A DNA stretch of 64,000 nt from Aristaeella lactis (GTDB lineage Bacteria > Bacillota > Clostridia > Christensenellales > Aristaeellaceae). The notes beneath the pieces are model-generated. The model ran no database searches, was not told the origin of the DNA, and saw nothing but the letters and a program-made list of their open reading frames with translations. A program made the position numbers and the translations under genes. The stretch's first letter is position 1; each line of letters opens with the position of its first letter. The DNA is taken from positions 1,612,001 through 1,676,000 of the forward strand of contig NZ_CP069421.1 in assembly GCF_018118585.1 (NCBI RefSeq), read 5' to 3'. Of this stretch, positions 1-8,437 are shown piece by piece.

Positions 1-1433
1 GTTTCGTCCTTCGCCAGATAAGCCTCTGTGTTCTCAGTCACCAGTTTTTCAATCTGTTCCTGTACGGCCGCTTCGGTCTGAGCCAGAATTGCTTCGCTTT
101 TCATCTGAGCTTCCACAGCGGTGTCTACCTGTGCGGCCTGTTCCTTTGACACCAATCCGCCTTTCAGGGCGGCGGCATACTGTTCGGCAGTCATCTCAAA
201 CCCGGCAGCCTTCAGAACGGCTTCCAGCACCTTGCCTTTTACGGCCTCCAGAACGCCTGCCCTGATCTGGTCTTCTTTGGCTGCGACCTGTTTCCGGACT
301 TCCTCCGCGATTTTAGCGGAGGCAGCGGCTTTCAGCGTATCGGGATCAAGCTGCGCTATCACACCATCCAGGATTTCGGCATAATTCTCTGCGGTCAGCA
401 CCGGTATCGTGATGCCGGCGTCAGCCAGGCCGGAAGCAGCGATCTGGTCATTGGCCGTGTTCAGGATTGCTGCAAAGAGTTGTTCCGCTCCGTTGTTCAG
501 TGTATCATTATTCCCTTTCAGCGCAGCAAGGCCTGTGTCCAGAGCAGCTGAGCCTTCCGCCACCTGCTGCGCACCTTCTGCCAGTTGTAAAGCGCTGGCA
601 TCCAGATCCTTCAATCCTTTATTCAGTTCATTAATCTTACCGACGATTTCTTTCGTCATTCCTTCGGTCTCGGGCAAATCAGCACCGTCCTTCAGCGCTG
701 TCAGTAGCACTGTGACATCCTTCAGCAGCGCTTCAGGATCCATACCGTCGATCCGCGCGTCCAATTCCCTGCAGGCAGCTTCCAGCGGATCGGAGGAGCA
801 GAATGTCATCATCCAGCCAAGATCCGCGTGATCCGCATGGAACACTGCGGAAAAGGATACCGGCAGCTGCAGGGACGGATCCATGTTCGGCACAGCCCAT
901 CCTACCAGTACGGACCGTTCCGCTTCCGTAAGCACGGCCGCGTTTTCCGTTTTCAGGTCTGAAATGCCTTCTTCGGGAAGCAGCAGCGCGGAAAGCACCA
1001 GTGCGGGTGCCTGCCCTTCTGTCCGGTAAGTTACGGTCAGGACAGCTTCCCCGGTCTTTTCTTTCAGGTCTGCCACGGAGATCTCCTCCCCGTCCAGCGT
1101 CAGGGTCACAACCGGCACTACAGCCGGGGCTTTAGCCGATGCTCCCTGATAGATCACGTTCTTTCCGTTTGCTTTCCAGACGAGTGTTTCGCCTTCCAGG
1201 GTAAAGGTTTCATTCCCGCCAACGTTCAGAATGTCTGTCAGCATAGTACGGTCAGTCAGTTCATCCAGCCCGTCCGTGTTCTCCAGGCGGATACTGTCGG
1301 TAATGCTTTTCACAGAGCCGTCAGCGCCTGCGACCACATAAACCCGTTCATGCTTCGTATTCTCGGCCAGCGCGCCGGTACATCCGAGTATCATGACCAG
1401 CGCTGTCAGCATCGCAATAATCTTCTTACTCAT
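1..1433 (-). CDS. Exported YhgE-like accessory protein of MMPL exporter (partial, C-terminus off window)
   Basis: The frame is open from ATG at 1433 to the left edge, about 477 codons, with no stop seen where I read it. The N-terminus (MSKKIIAMLTALVMILGC) is a signal peptide. It could be cut at the ILGC lipobox, giving a lipoprotein, or after ALA a few residues later. The middle contains Leu/Gly/Ala heptad-like repeats around LAEGAQQVAEGSAALDTG, and the visible end is an Ala/Glu/Gln-rich coiled coil. Such repeats are typical of YhgE/Pip-type proteins found beside MMPL transporters. It follows the MMPL gene after 20 bp with GGAAGGATC as ribosome site, so the two are very probably one operon. 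The function (periplasm-side partner or envelope scaffold) is inferred from position and repeat type only. Confidence 0.7.
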   Translation of the reverse strand, partial: MSKKIIAMLTALVMILGCTGALAENTKHERVYVVAGADGSVKSITDSIRLENTDGLDELTDRTMLTDILNVGGNETFTLEGETLVWKANGKNVIYQGASAKAPAVVPVVTLTLDGEEISVADLKEKTGEAVLTVTYRTEGQAPALVLSALLLPEEGISDLKTENAAVLTEAERSVLVGWAVPNMDPSLQLPVSFSAVFHADHADLGWMMTFCSSDPLEAACRELDARIDGMDPEALLKDVTVLLTALKDGADLPETEGMTKEIVGKINELNKGLKDLDASALQLAEGAQQVAEGSAALDTGLAALKGNNDTLNNGAEQLFAAILNTANDQIAASGLADAGITIPVLTAENYAEILDGVIAQLDPDTLKAAASAKIAEEVRKQVAAKEDQIRAGVLEAVKGKVLEAVLKAAGFEMTAEQYAAALKGGLVSKEQAAQVDTAVEAQMKSEAILAQTEAAVQEQIEKLVTENTEAYLAKDE

Positions 1434-1453
1434 AATGATCCTTCCTTTCCAAA

Positions 1454-3523
1454 TCAGCAGGCAGCTTTTTTCATTCCGGCTGTCGTGTGAACAATGACTT
1501 TATCCATGATCAGCAGCACCGCCGGCAGGAGCAGCAATACAACTGCCACGCTCAGCAGCGCGCCGCGGGCAATCAGCCTGCACATGGAGGAGATAATAGC
1601 CACGTTGGAATAGAGGCCCACGCCGTAGGTGGCCGCAAAGAAGCCCAGGCCGCTGACCAGCACGCTCTGCGCGGCGGAAGCGACAGCGTCCTGAACCGCT
1701 TCTTTTTTATCCTTGCCCGCAAGCCGGTTCTGCTTGTAGCGGGTCGTCATCAGGATGGCGTAGTCCACCGTGGCGCCCAGCTGGATGGTGGAGATCAGGA
1801 TTGGCCCCACGAAGGGCAGTTCCTGCTTCAGGTAATACGGGATGCACAGATTGGCCGCAATGGCCAGTTCGATCACTGCCACCAGCAGTACAGGCAGCGA
1901 GACGGACCGCTGCACCAGCATGATGATCACAAAGATCGCGATAATCGAGATCAGGCTGACAACCGTGAAGTCCCGATCCGTACAGGCAATCAGGTCCTTC
2001 GTGCAGGGTGCTTCGCCGATCAGCATGCCGCCCTTGTCATATTTCTTCAGGATTGCGTTCAGGCTGTCGATCTGCGCATTCACTTCATCCGAAGAGATAA
2101 CGTAAGCGCTGTTCACCAGCATCAGCTGGTACCGGTCTCCTTTTACCAGGGACAGCACGTCCTCCGGCAGGATCGATTCCGGAATCCCGGCGCCCAGCAG
2201 GCTGTCAATCCCGATGACGCTTTTCACGCCGTCCACCTGCTGCATTTCTTTCGTCATGTCCCGGACATCCTTCTGGGATACATCCGCATCGACAAGCAGC
2301 AGATGCGTGGTGGACATATCAAAGGTTTCTTCCAGCTTTTTATTGGCCTGGACAGACTCCAGTTCCGGCGGCATGACCTTGCTCATATCGTAGTAGACAT
2401 TCACATTCCGGTATCCGTAGAACGCCGGGATGATCATAACCAGCAGGATCACAGCCAGCACTTTATAGTGTTTCGTAACGAACCGGCCGATGCCGCTCAC
2501 ATCAGGCAGCAGCGGTTTGTGGCTCGTTTTTTCGATCGCGCCGTCCAGCGCCCGGATCACACAGGGCAGCAGCGTCACCGTGCCAAGCACGCCCAGGATT
2601 ACGCCCTTGCTCATCACAATGCCCAGGTCTTTGCCCAGGGTGAAACTCATGAAGCAGATGCTCACAAAGCCGGCGATCGTGGTCAGGGAGGAGCCCAGGA
2701 TGGAAGTGAAGGTCACCCGGATGGCATTCGCCATGGCTTCATCCTTGTCGTCCGTCAGGGCTTTCTGCTCCTTGTAGCTGTGCCACAGGAAAATGGAATA
2801 GTCCAGCGTCACAGCCAGCTGCAGCACGGCAGCCACCGCCTTGGTGATATAGCTGATCTCGCCCAGGAAATAATTGCTGCCCATGTTCCACAGAACGGAA
2901 ACGGCAATGCAGAGCAGGAAGATCATCGGCAGCAGGAACGAGTCCATTGTCAGCATCAGCACAACGGCGCACAGTGCCACGGCAATGGCGACATAGATCG
3001 CTTCCTGGTCCTCCACCAGCTGCCTGGTATCGGTCACGACCGCAGAAAGGCCGCTCACAAAAGTTTTTTCACCGGCAACCTTCCGTACCTGACTGATAGC
3101 TTCCATGGTTTCCTCAGAGGAGGAACCTTCATCAAAGAAGACGGCGGAAAGCATACAGTCGCCCCGCTGGAACTTCTCCCGAATATCATCCGGGATGATT
3201 TCCACGGGCAGCGTTCCCTTCGTCAGTGAAGCGTACCCGATGACGGAGTCCACATGCGGTATTTCCTTCAGGGCGTTTTCCATATCCGCCTGGTCCTTCA
3301 GGTTCATACCCTCCGTAACCAGCAGGGAAAAAGCGCCCTTGCCGAAATCCTTCATCAGAATCTCCTGGCCCTGGACGGTCTCCAGGTCCTTCGGCAGGTA
3401 ATACAGCAGGTCATATTTGGTCTTTGTCCGGACCATGCCCAGCACAGACGGCACCACCAGCGCAATGCACAGGATGATGATCAGTATCCGGTGCTGAACC
3501 AGTCCCTTGGTAAATCCTTTCAT
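1454..3523 (-). CDS. MMPL/RND-superfamily transporter
   Basis: A 689-residue membrane protein with the two-fold layout of the MMPL family. A first membrane segment near residues 10-30 is followed by an extracytoplasmic domain and a block of about five segments (around 170-340). A new single segment, second extracytoplasmic domain and second block (around 530-680) repeat the plan. The family exports lipids or hydrophobic compounds using the proton gradient; the substrate here is unknown. I chose ATG 3523 (MKGFTKGLVQ) because AGGAGGAAG lies 8 bases upstream. An in-frame start at 3577 would add 18 polar residues and has no such site. It is divergent from a TetR-type gene that is the likely repressor, and it leads the operon with the exported protein downstream. 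Confidence 0.88.
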   Translation of the reverse strand: MKGFTKGLVQHRILIIILCIALVVPSVLGMVRTKTKYDLLYYLPKDLETVQGQEILMKDFGKGAFSLLVTEGMNLKDQADMENALKEIPHVDSVIGYASLTKGTLPVEIIPDDIREKFQRGDCMLSAVFFDEGSSSEETMEAISQVRKVAGEKTFVSGLSAVVTDTRQLVEDQEAIYVAIAVALCAVVLMLTMDSFLLPMIFLLCIAVSVLWNMGSNYFLGEISYITKAVAAVLQLAVTLDYSIFLWHSYKEQKALTDDKDEAMANAIRVTFTSILGSSLTTIAGFVSICFMSFTLGKDLGIVMSKGVILGVLGTVTLLPCVIRALDGAIEKTSHKPLLPDVSGIGRFVTKHYKVLAVILLVMIIPAFYGYRNVNVYYDMSKVMPPELESVQANKKLEETFDMSTTHLLLVDADVSQKDVRDMTKEMQQVDGVKSVIGIDSLLGAGIPESILPEDVLSLVKGDRYQLMLVNSAYVISSDEVNAQIDSLNAILKKYDKGGMLIGEAPCTKDLIACTDRDFTVVSLISIIAIFVIIMLVQRSVSLPVLLVAVIELAIAANLCIPYYLKQELPFVGPILISTIQLGATVDYAILMTTRYKQNRLAGKDKKEAVQDAVASAAQSVLVSGLGFFAATYGVGLYSNVAIISSMCRLIARGALLSVAVVLLLLPAVLLIMDKVIVHTTAGMKKAAC

Positions 3524-3564
3524 GTTTGTCTTCCTCCTGTTCGGTGCTTGTTTTGAACACCGTG

Positions 3565-3593
3565 TTGACTTTCTCAACGCCGTGAATTATAAT
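3565..3593 (+). promoter_or_regulatory. Sigma-A-type promoter of the TetR gene
   Basis: TTGACT at 3565-3570 and a perfect TATAAT at 3588-3593 are separated by 17 bp. Transcription should begin near 3600, about 115 bp before the TetR start codon. Confidence 0.7.
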
Positions 3594-3614
3594 GACCCCC
3601 GTGATCGAAATCAA
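3586..3614 (-). promoter_or_regulatory. Sigma-A-type promoter of the MMPL operon, interlocked with the TetR promoter
   Basis: On the minus strand TTGATT (3614-3609) and TATAAT (3591-3586) are 17 bp apart. The -10 box shares bases with the opposing promoter's -10 box, so both cannot be bound by polymerase at once. Confidence 0.6.
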
Positions 3615-3633
3615 TAATCAGATTGATTATCGA
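3611..3633. promoter_or_regulatory. Dyad operator candidate for the TetR-family repressor
   Basis: The arms TCAATAATCA (3611-3620) and TGATTATCGA (3624-3633) are inverted repeats with 9 of 10 matches around a 3-bp centre. The dyad covers the -35 box of the MMPL promoter and the early transcribed region of the TetR promoter. One bound repressor would therefore silence both genes. Confidence 0.6.
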
Positions 3634-3715
3634 TCGTTTGTTAATCAACACCGGTTCAACCGCCATCCGGATAATCAACAAAAAAGCCAATATTGTTCAG
3701 GAAAGAAGGAGACCC

Positions 3716-4291
3716 ATGGAAGAGCAAAAAAAAGAAGACCGGCGTGTGAGGCGCACCAAAAAGATGCTGACCCAGGCCCTGACTCAGCTCATGCAGGAAA
3801 AACAGATCAAGGAGATCACAGTCAAGGAGCTGACAGACCTTGCGGATATGAACCGGGGTACTTTCTACCTGTATTACAGGGATGTGTACGACATGCTGGA
3901 AAAGCTGGAGGACAGCATGTTTGAGGCCCTGGACAGCATTGCCGCCCTGCATGAAACTGACGCGGCCCGACAGGAAACCAAACCGATCCTGCTGGATGTA
4001 TTCCGTTTTATCGAAGAAAACCAGGAGATTGTCCGGGTATTGCTCAGCCCCTACGGCGACATGAAATTCCTGCACCGCCTGTACGATGTGATCCGGGAAA
4101 AATGTCTCACCGGATTTCCATACGCCGCCGCGGTGGACAAAAAAAATGAAGCGGATTTTGATTACCGCTTCAGTTTTGTGATCTATGGTGCCGCCGGGCT
4201 GATCCGCGCCTGGGTAAACCGGAACTGTGCGGAGCCCGCCGTTCAGATGGCCGAACTGGCTGACGCACTGATTCGCCGCGGGAGCCTGTGA
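3716..4291 (+). CDS. TetR/AcrR-family transcriptional regulator
   Basis: A 191-residue protein. Residues about 33-56 form the TetR helix-turn-helix (ITVKELTDLADMNRGTFYLY), with the typical GTFY recognition helix followed by YYRD. The C-terminal all-helical ligand domain resembles the Firmicutes TetR_C type. ATG 3716 (MEEQKKEDRR) is preferred because GAAGGAG lies just upstream. An upstream in-frame ATG at 3623 would add 31 residues but lies inside the operator and has no ribosome site. It is divergent from the MMPL exporter, with an operator dyad and overlapping promoters between them, so autoregulation and repression of the exporter is the natural reading. The inducer is unknown. Confidence 0.88.
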   Translation: MEEQKKEDRRVRRTKKMLTQALTQLMQEKQIKEITVKELTDLADMNRGTFYLYYRDVYDMLEKLEDSMFEALDSIAALHETDAARQETKPILLDVFRFIEENQEIVRVLLSPYGDMKFLHRLYDVIREKCLTGFPYAAAVDKKNEADFDYRFSFVIYGAAGLIRAWVNRNCAEPAVQMAELADALIRRGSL

Positions 4292-4416
4292 TCCCGCGCC
4301 ATCGCGTCGTTTCCTTCCCGCCTGCGCAGCCCCGGCTTCCCTGCCATGCAAAAGCGCCGTATCCGATACGGCGTTTCAGACTGTCTCTTTGACAGCCTCT
4401 TTTGTAAGCAGAGAAT

Positions 4417-4439
4417 TGTACCCTTATCTGTACCCTTAT
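4417..4439. repeat. Direct repeat pair TGTACCCTTAT
   Basis: TGTACCCTTAT occurs at 4417-4427 and 4429-4439 with a 12-bp step. It could be a protein-binding site or a remnant recombination site; nothing nearby decides. Confidence 0.35.
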
Positions 4440-4560
4440 AAAACTATAACATTTGGCGTGAAAATGAAACTATTGTCCCCTGAATTGATTGATTTTACTA
4501 CGTTCCCCAATAAATTAGCATTGAGTAATATAGTTCAAATCCCGGCTTCTCCGCCATATA

Positions 4561-4600
4561 AAGAACGCTGTGTTTATGAAAACACAGCGTTCTTTTCTTT
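4561..4600. terminator. Bidirectional intrinsic terminator
   Basis: A perfect 15-bp stem (4561-4575 with 4580-4594, core GAACGCTGTG) is followed by TTCTTTT on the plus strand and TTTATAT on the minus strand. It can end both the TetR transcript and the leftward ABC transcript. Confidence 0.85.
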
Positions 4601-4612
4601 TCCATCCTGTCC

Positions 4613-5359
4613 TTATTTATCTGTCGCGAATCCTTTCTGGAACCGGATCAGCACCAGGCAAATCACCACCCAAATGGCCAGCGCGGCAATGTGGATCACC
4701 TTCTGCGGCGCGTTGTACCATACTCTCACCAGGATCTGGTTCATATGGTAAACCGGATTCACGTAAACCAGATACCGCAGCACTGTCGGCATTTTTTCCA
4801 CCGGCATGATCATCCCGCTTGCAAACAGCACATACTGGAAACCGATAATCGTAAAGGGCATCACCTGGCGGCTGTTTTTGAAAAAGCCGTGCAGCGTCAG
4901 GCTCAGCAGCATCATGATCATTACCGTCACCAGGAACGCAAGGAAGAACAGGATCATATTGCTGCTCAGGGGAATTCCAAACACCAGGGCAGCAATCGCG
5001 ATCATTTCGAAGAATCCGAGTACAGAGATCAGCAGCCCCCGCAGGGAATAGGTCAGCACTACATTGAACAGGCTGATGGGGCTCAGCAGCAGACGTTTGA
5101 AAATACCGCTCTGCTTGTCCGTCACATACTGTGTTCCGATGTTAAAGAAAACCGTCAGGAAAGAGATCAGGATCATATACATGGGTAGATACTGGGCGAA
5201 TCCTTCGATGCTCGCCGCGTCCTTCGCCATGGAGCCCGCGTAGACGATAAAAAACACACCGGGCAGCAGCAGGATCGGCAGTGCGAAAAACGGTTCCCGG
5301 AAGAAGATGACCAGATCATACCAGAATTGTTTCCAGATGCATTTCATGGAAATCCTCAC
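4613..5359 (-). CDS. ABC-2 type transporter permease
   Basis: A 248-residue membrane protein with about six hydrophobic segments, the usual size and plan of a single-subunit ABC-2 permease. A cytoplasmic loop after the second segment contains DKQSGIFKRLLLSP, the region that contacts the ATPase in this family. The start codon overlaps the stop of the ATPase gene by 4 bp (ATGA), so the two subunits are translationally coupled. Together they should form an exporter, probably of a peptide, lantibiotic or drug. The LytTR/GHKL pair just upstream fits a peptide-sensing or peptide-resistance role, but that is inference. Confidence 0.87.
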   Translation of the reverse strand: MRISMKCIWKQFWYDLVIFFREPFFALPILLLPGVFFIVYAGSMAKDAASIEGFAQYLPMYMILISFLTVFFNIGTQYVTDKQSGIFKRLLLSPISLFNVVLTYSLRGLLISVLGFFEMIAIAALVFGIPLSSNMILFFLAFLVTVMIMMLLSLTLHGFFKNSRQVMPFTIIGFQYVLFASGMIMPVEKMPTVLRYLVYVNPVYHMNQILVRVWYNAPQKVIHIAALAIWVVICLVLIRFQKGFATDK

Positions 5360-6087
5360 CGTCTGTCATCTCCTTCCACAAGCCTGAAATACGCGTCGGA
5401 AAAGAAATCAACCTTCAGTTTCTCCTTAATCGCTGCGGGCGTGTCATTGGCTGCGATCTTTCCCTTGTTCAGTACAATCACACGGTCACAGAACTTATCC
5501 ACTTCCTCCATCGAGTGGGTGGAAAGCAGAATCGTCTTGGTCTTCTGCACCCCGCCCCTGATCTTTTCCCATACAAGCTGCGTAGCTTTGGGATCCAGAC
5601 CTGTTGTGGGTTCATCCAGGAAAACCAGGTCCGGGTCATGCAGGAACGCGATCGCCAGAAGGAACCGCTGTTTCCATCCTCCGGAAAGCTTCTCATACTT
5701 GGTGTTCAGGTACGGCTGCAGTTCAAAATACTCCACCAGCTGTCCGATCTTGTCCTGTCCTACAGAATAGAAAGACGCAAACAGATCCAGGGCTTCCTTC
5801 AGCTTGATATAGCTGTACATGCCGCCTTCCTGGAGCATCACGCCGATCCTGCCTCGGATCTCATCCACAACCTTCTGCTCATTTGCATTCTTTCCAAGGA
5901 TGCTCACGCTGCCGGAATCCACTTTGCGGAGCGTCATCAGGATCTCAAGCAGGGTTGTCTTTCCTGTTCCGTTCGGACCGACAACCGCAACCGTCTCCCC
6001 AGCCGGTATCCGGAATCCGATATGATCCAGTACCGTTTTTTCTCCGTAGGTTTTCACAACATCCTGAACGTTAATAACTGTCTCCAT
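5356..6087 (-). CDS. ABC transporter ATP-binding protein
   Basis: A 243-residue nucleotide-binding subunit with all motifs: Walker A GPNGTGKTT (37-45), Q-loop Gln86, signature LSGGW (134-138), Walker B LVFLDEP (154-160), D-loop GLD and switch His191 in STHSMEE. It is of the type that pairs with ABC-2 permeases. I chose ATG 6087 (METVINVQDV) because AAGGGAG lies 4 bases upstream. A longer frame from 6174 would begin inside the upstream terminator hairpin. The gene is coupled to the permease by a 4-bp overlap. It lies 105 bp after the kinase gene, beyond an intrinsic terminator, so it may have its own promoter or depend on read-through. Confidence 0.9.
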   Translation of the reverse strand: METVINVQDVVKTYGEKTVLDHIGFRIPAGETVAVVGPNGTGKTTLLEILMTLRKVDSGSVSILGKNANEQKVVDEIRGRIGVMLQEGGMYSYIKLKEALDLFASFYSVGQDKIGQLVEYFELQPYLNTKYEKLSGGWKQRFLLAIAFLHDPDLVFLDEPTTGLDPKATQLVWEKIRGGVQKTKTILLSTHSMEEVDKFCDRVIVLNKGKIAANDTPAAIKEKLKVDFFSDAYFRLVEGDDRR

Positions 6088-6140
6088 TCTTCTCCCTTCC
6101 TTTCGGGGTATCTCTCCTCCTGTTCCGTTTGTATAGTAGC

Positions 6141-6187
6141 AAAAAAAGAAGGATTGCGGCCGTCTTTGCCACAATCCAATGTTTTTT
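6141..6187 (-). terminator. Intrinsic terminator between kinase and ABC ATPase genes
   Basis: On the minus strand a 10-bp stem (GGATTGTGGC with GCCGCAATCC, one G-U pair) is followed by TTCTTTTTTT. The plus strand also has a T run after the stem. It separates the sensor pair from the transporter genes. Confidence 0.75.
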
Positions 6188-6192
6188 TGCCA

Positions 6193-7455
6193 TCATCCAA
6201 GATAAAGCATAACTTTGGTCCGGAAAACCTGGTCCTCCGTCTCCGTTTCCATCAGCCCGTGGTACTTTTCCACGATCCGCCGGACGTTCTCCAGCCCGAT
6301 ACCGTGGCTGCCCCTGTCCGCCTTCAGCGTCAGCAGCCGTTCCCCCTGCCGCCGGAGCAGTCCGGCATAGGGGTTTTCCATCCGGATAAACAGCTGGTTC
6401 TTCACCAGTTTCAAGGAAACCAGGATCCTTCTCTTTTCCTTTTCCAGCTTTTCACATGCCTCTATGGCGTTGTCCAGCAGGTTCCCCAGGATCACCGAAA
6501 TGTCAAAATCATCGATCTTCAGCTGCTCCGGAATGCTCGTCTCCACCTGGATGGGAATATCCTTCGCGCTGCTGATTTTATAGTGCAGCATGCTGTCCAC
6601 CGCCGGCTGTCCGGTGTAAACCTGCGGCGCTGCCGCCCGGGTTTCCTCCTGCAACCGCCCCAGGTAGTCATTCAGCTCCGTATACTGCTCCTGCTCCGCG
6701 TAGGACCGCAGGATCAGGATATGGTTCTTGATATCATGGTATATGCCGCGGATTTTTTTCTGGGAATCCTTCAGGATTTCCACTTCCCGCTCATAGCTTT
6801 CCTTCTGTTCCGCCAGCAGCAGGTTCTTCACCCGCTCCTTCTCGGAAAGGATCAGCCGGTCATAGATATAGATCACCACATAGTCAATCACCGCCAGCAT
6901 CAGCACAGCAATAACCAGCACATCTCCATGATAATTGAAGGTAATGATGGAAATCAGGCCGATCAGCATAATCTGCAGAAGGATGACCCCTGCCCAGCTG
7001 ATCCAGTCCCCTTCTGTGCTTCTTGCCAGCCCTTTAAACCGCTTCAGGACCTGGACAATCAGTGACGCGATCACGCACTGGATAATCATTGCCATCTGCG
7101 AAAGGCTGTCCTGCTGGCGTTCCAGAAGGCCGTTCGGCACAAAGCCGCTGACCCAGACAGCTGCCAGTTCCGCCAGGATCATGGCCACATACGTCACCAG
7201 AACCATCATAATATTCCGTTTCACTGACTTCTCATATAACCGGTTCAGCAGGAAAAAGCCGGTCAGGTTCAGCGCCATGTTCAGCATCGGGATCCGAAAC
7301 AGCAGAAAGCATGTATCGACCACCGCCTGGTAAGCCACATAAGCCGCCGCTTCCTTCAGGAACGGAGGCTTTGTCTCCGCGCCGTAGCGGAACAAACGGG
7401 CCGTGGACAAAACGCACAGCGCGCTTGTGATCAGGTACACCAGCGTAACGCTCAT
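6193..7455 (-). CDS. GHKL-type sensor histidine kinase (AgrC/BlpH-like)
   Basis: A 420-residue kinase. About six membrane segments occupy residues 1-200, and a coiled linker follows (200-235). The phosphoacceptor motif is YHDIKNH, with His240 the likely site. The GHKL ATPase domain has the N box at 319-332 (ILGNLLDNAIEA) and the G box HGIGLENV near 384-391. This plan is that of AgrC-like receptors, which often sense peptides through the membrane domain. The stop codon side is followed by a terminator, and the start overlaps the response-regulator stop by 4 bp, so the pair is co-translated. The ligand is unknown. Confidence 0.9.
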   Translation of the reverse strand: MSVTLVYLITSALCVLSTARLFRYGAETKPPFLKEAAAYVAYQAVVDTCFLLFRIPMLNMALNLTGFFLLNRLYEKSVKRNIMMVLVTYVAMILAELAAVWVSGFVPNGLLERQQDSLSQMAMIIQCVIASLIVQVLKRFKGLARSTEGDWISWAGVILLQIMLIGLISIITFNYHGDVLVIAVLMLAVIDYVVIYIYDRLILSEKERVKNLLLAEQKESYEREVEILKDSQKKIRGIYHDIKNHILILRSYAEQEQYTELNDYLGRLQEETRAAAPQVYTGQPAVDSMLHYKISSAKDIPIQVETSIPEQLKIDDFDISVILGNLLDNAIEACEKLEKEKRRILVSLKLVKNQLFIRMENPYAGLLRRQGERLLTLKADRGSHGIGLENVRRIVEKYHGLMETETEDQVFRTKVMLYLG

Positions 7456-8162
7456 GACTCCATCCCCATCTCGCCGCTCAGCCGGCGGACTTCCTTTCGT
7501 TTGCTCTGGCTGATCTCCAGTTCCTTTCCGTTGTCCAGCACCAGCCGGTCATAGTGAAATTCCGCCACCCGGTCATAGTTCACCAGAATGCTCTTGTGAC
7601 AGTAAAAGAATTTCTTGTCCTTCAGCTCCTCATAGATATCCTTCAGCGGGGCATAGAATTCGTCTTCCTTCTGCCTCGTCACAATAATGGTCTTCTTCAG
7701 CCAGCTTTCAAAATACAGAATATCCTCCAGCCGACACCGCACTGCCTGGCCTTTTTTCCGGTAAACAAACATTTCCCCGTTCCGGTCCAGTGTTTTCTGC
7801 AGCTTGTCCAGCACTGCTTCAAGCTCTTCATATGCCACCGGTTTGATCAGGAAATCGAACGTATCCACCTTGAACAGGTCCATCGCGTATTCCTGCCTGG
7901 AAGAAACATAGATGATCTTCAGGCTGTAGTTCTGCAGCTGTTCCCTGACACGTTTGCCGGCTTCCACTCCGTTGATCGTCGGCATTTCAATATCCATGAA
8001 CAGGACATCCCAGTCCCCTTGTGCCAGTGCATCCAGTGCCTGTTCCCCGGAGAACACCTTCAGGATCTCAAATTCCAGGCGGTGTATGATTTCATACTGC
8101 TCCAGGTCTCTTTCCAGTTCATCGCAGAACACCGGATCATCATCACATATCAGAATCCTCAT
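7452..8162 (-). CDS. LytTR-family response regulator
   Basis: A 236-residue protein. The receiver domain has the acidic pocket Asp7-Asp9, phosphoacceptor Asp57 in LFMDIEMP and Lys107 in FLIKPV. The C-terminal half (about 135-235) is a LytTR DNA-binding domain, with FESWLKKTIIV, FYCHKSILVNYDRV and the closing QSKRKEVRRL. LytTR regulators paired with GHKL kinases usually bind direct repeats ahead of their own operon and of target genes. Here the likely targets are this operon and the ABC exporter. The upstream 275-bp region contains a dyad that could be a control site. Confidence 0.92.
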   Translation of the reverse strand: MRILICDDDPVFCDELERDLEQYEIIHRLEFEILKVFSGEQALDALAQGDWDVLFMDIEMPTINGVEAGKRVREQLQNYSLKIIYVSSRQEYAMDLFKVDTFDFLIKPVAYEELEAVLDKLQKTLDRNGEMFVYRKKGQAVRCRLEDILYFESWLKKTIIVTRQKEDEFYAPLKDIYEELKDKKFFYCHKSILVNYDRVAEFHYDRLVLDNGKELEISQSKRKEVRRLSGEMGMES

Positions 8163-8247
8163 CGCGTTGTCCTTCGCTTTCCTGTTCTGTCATCTTTTCC
8201 ATCTTTTGCCATGATTGTATCCGGAAAATTTTATCACAAAACCGGCC

Positions 8248-8275
8248 GGCAGAAAAGATATTCCTGATATCTGCC
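8248..8275. promoter_or_regulatory. Dyad in the divergent region before the response regulator
   Basis: AGATAT-TCCTG-ATATCT (8256-8272) lies inside outer arms GGCAGA (8248-8253) and TCTGCC (8270-8275). It sits about 90 bp upstream of the regulator start and could be an operator. No convincing consensus promoter was found in 8163-8437, and no small gene. Confidence 0.3.
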
Positions 8276-8437
8276 TTCTGTCCGGTTTCACTCTTTGAAA
8301 TCTCATCATTTTTGATGTATATTGATGGGTAGCACAGAACATGCTTTATCTCAGATGAGTTTGTGTCCTTTGTCCGGATATACGGATGAGTCAGCGAACG
8401 CAGCCCATCGGCAGCATGATCATGATGGAGGCTCTGT

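Larger units (their letters stand above)
4292..4612. other. Gene-free stretch between the convergent TetR and ABC permease genes
   Basis: This 321-bp AT-richer gap holds a short hairpin (CGCCGTATC 4355-4363 with GATACGGCG 4365-4373, followed by TTT), two direct copies of TGTACCCTTAT, and a strong terminator at its right end. I see no open frame with a ribosome site. Confidence 0.6.

Noticed and set aside
1487-3229. A 580-codon plus-strand frame opposite the MMPL gene, rich in His and Gln
   Set aside because: The His/Gln/Asp-rich composition is the usual antisense product of a membrane-protein gene; no signal, domain or ribosome site.
4389-4751. Possible small plus-strand gene after the TetR regulator
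   Set aside because: No ribosome site, and it runs through the bidirectional terminator into the antisense of the permease gene.
5515-7065. A 516-codon plus-strand frame across the ABC ATPase and kinase genes
   Set aside because: It spans two well-defined minus-strand genes and their terminator; antisense shadow.
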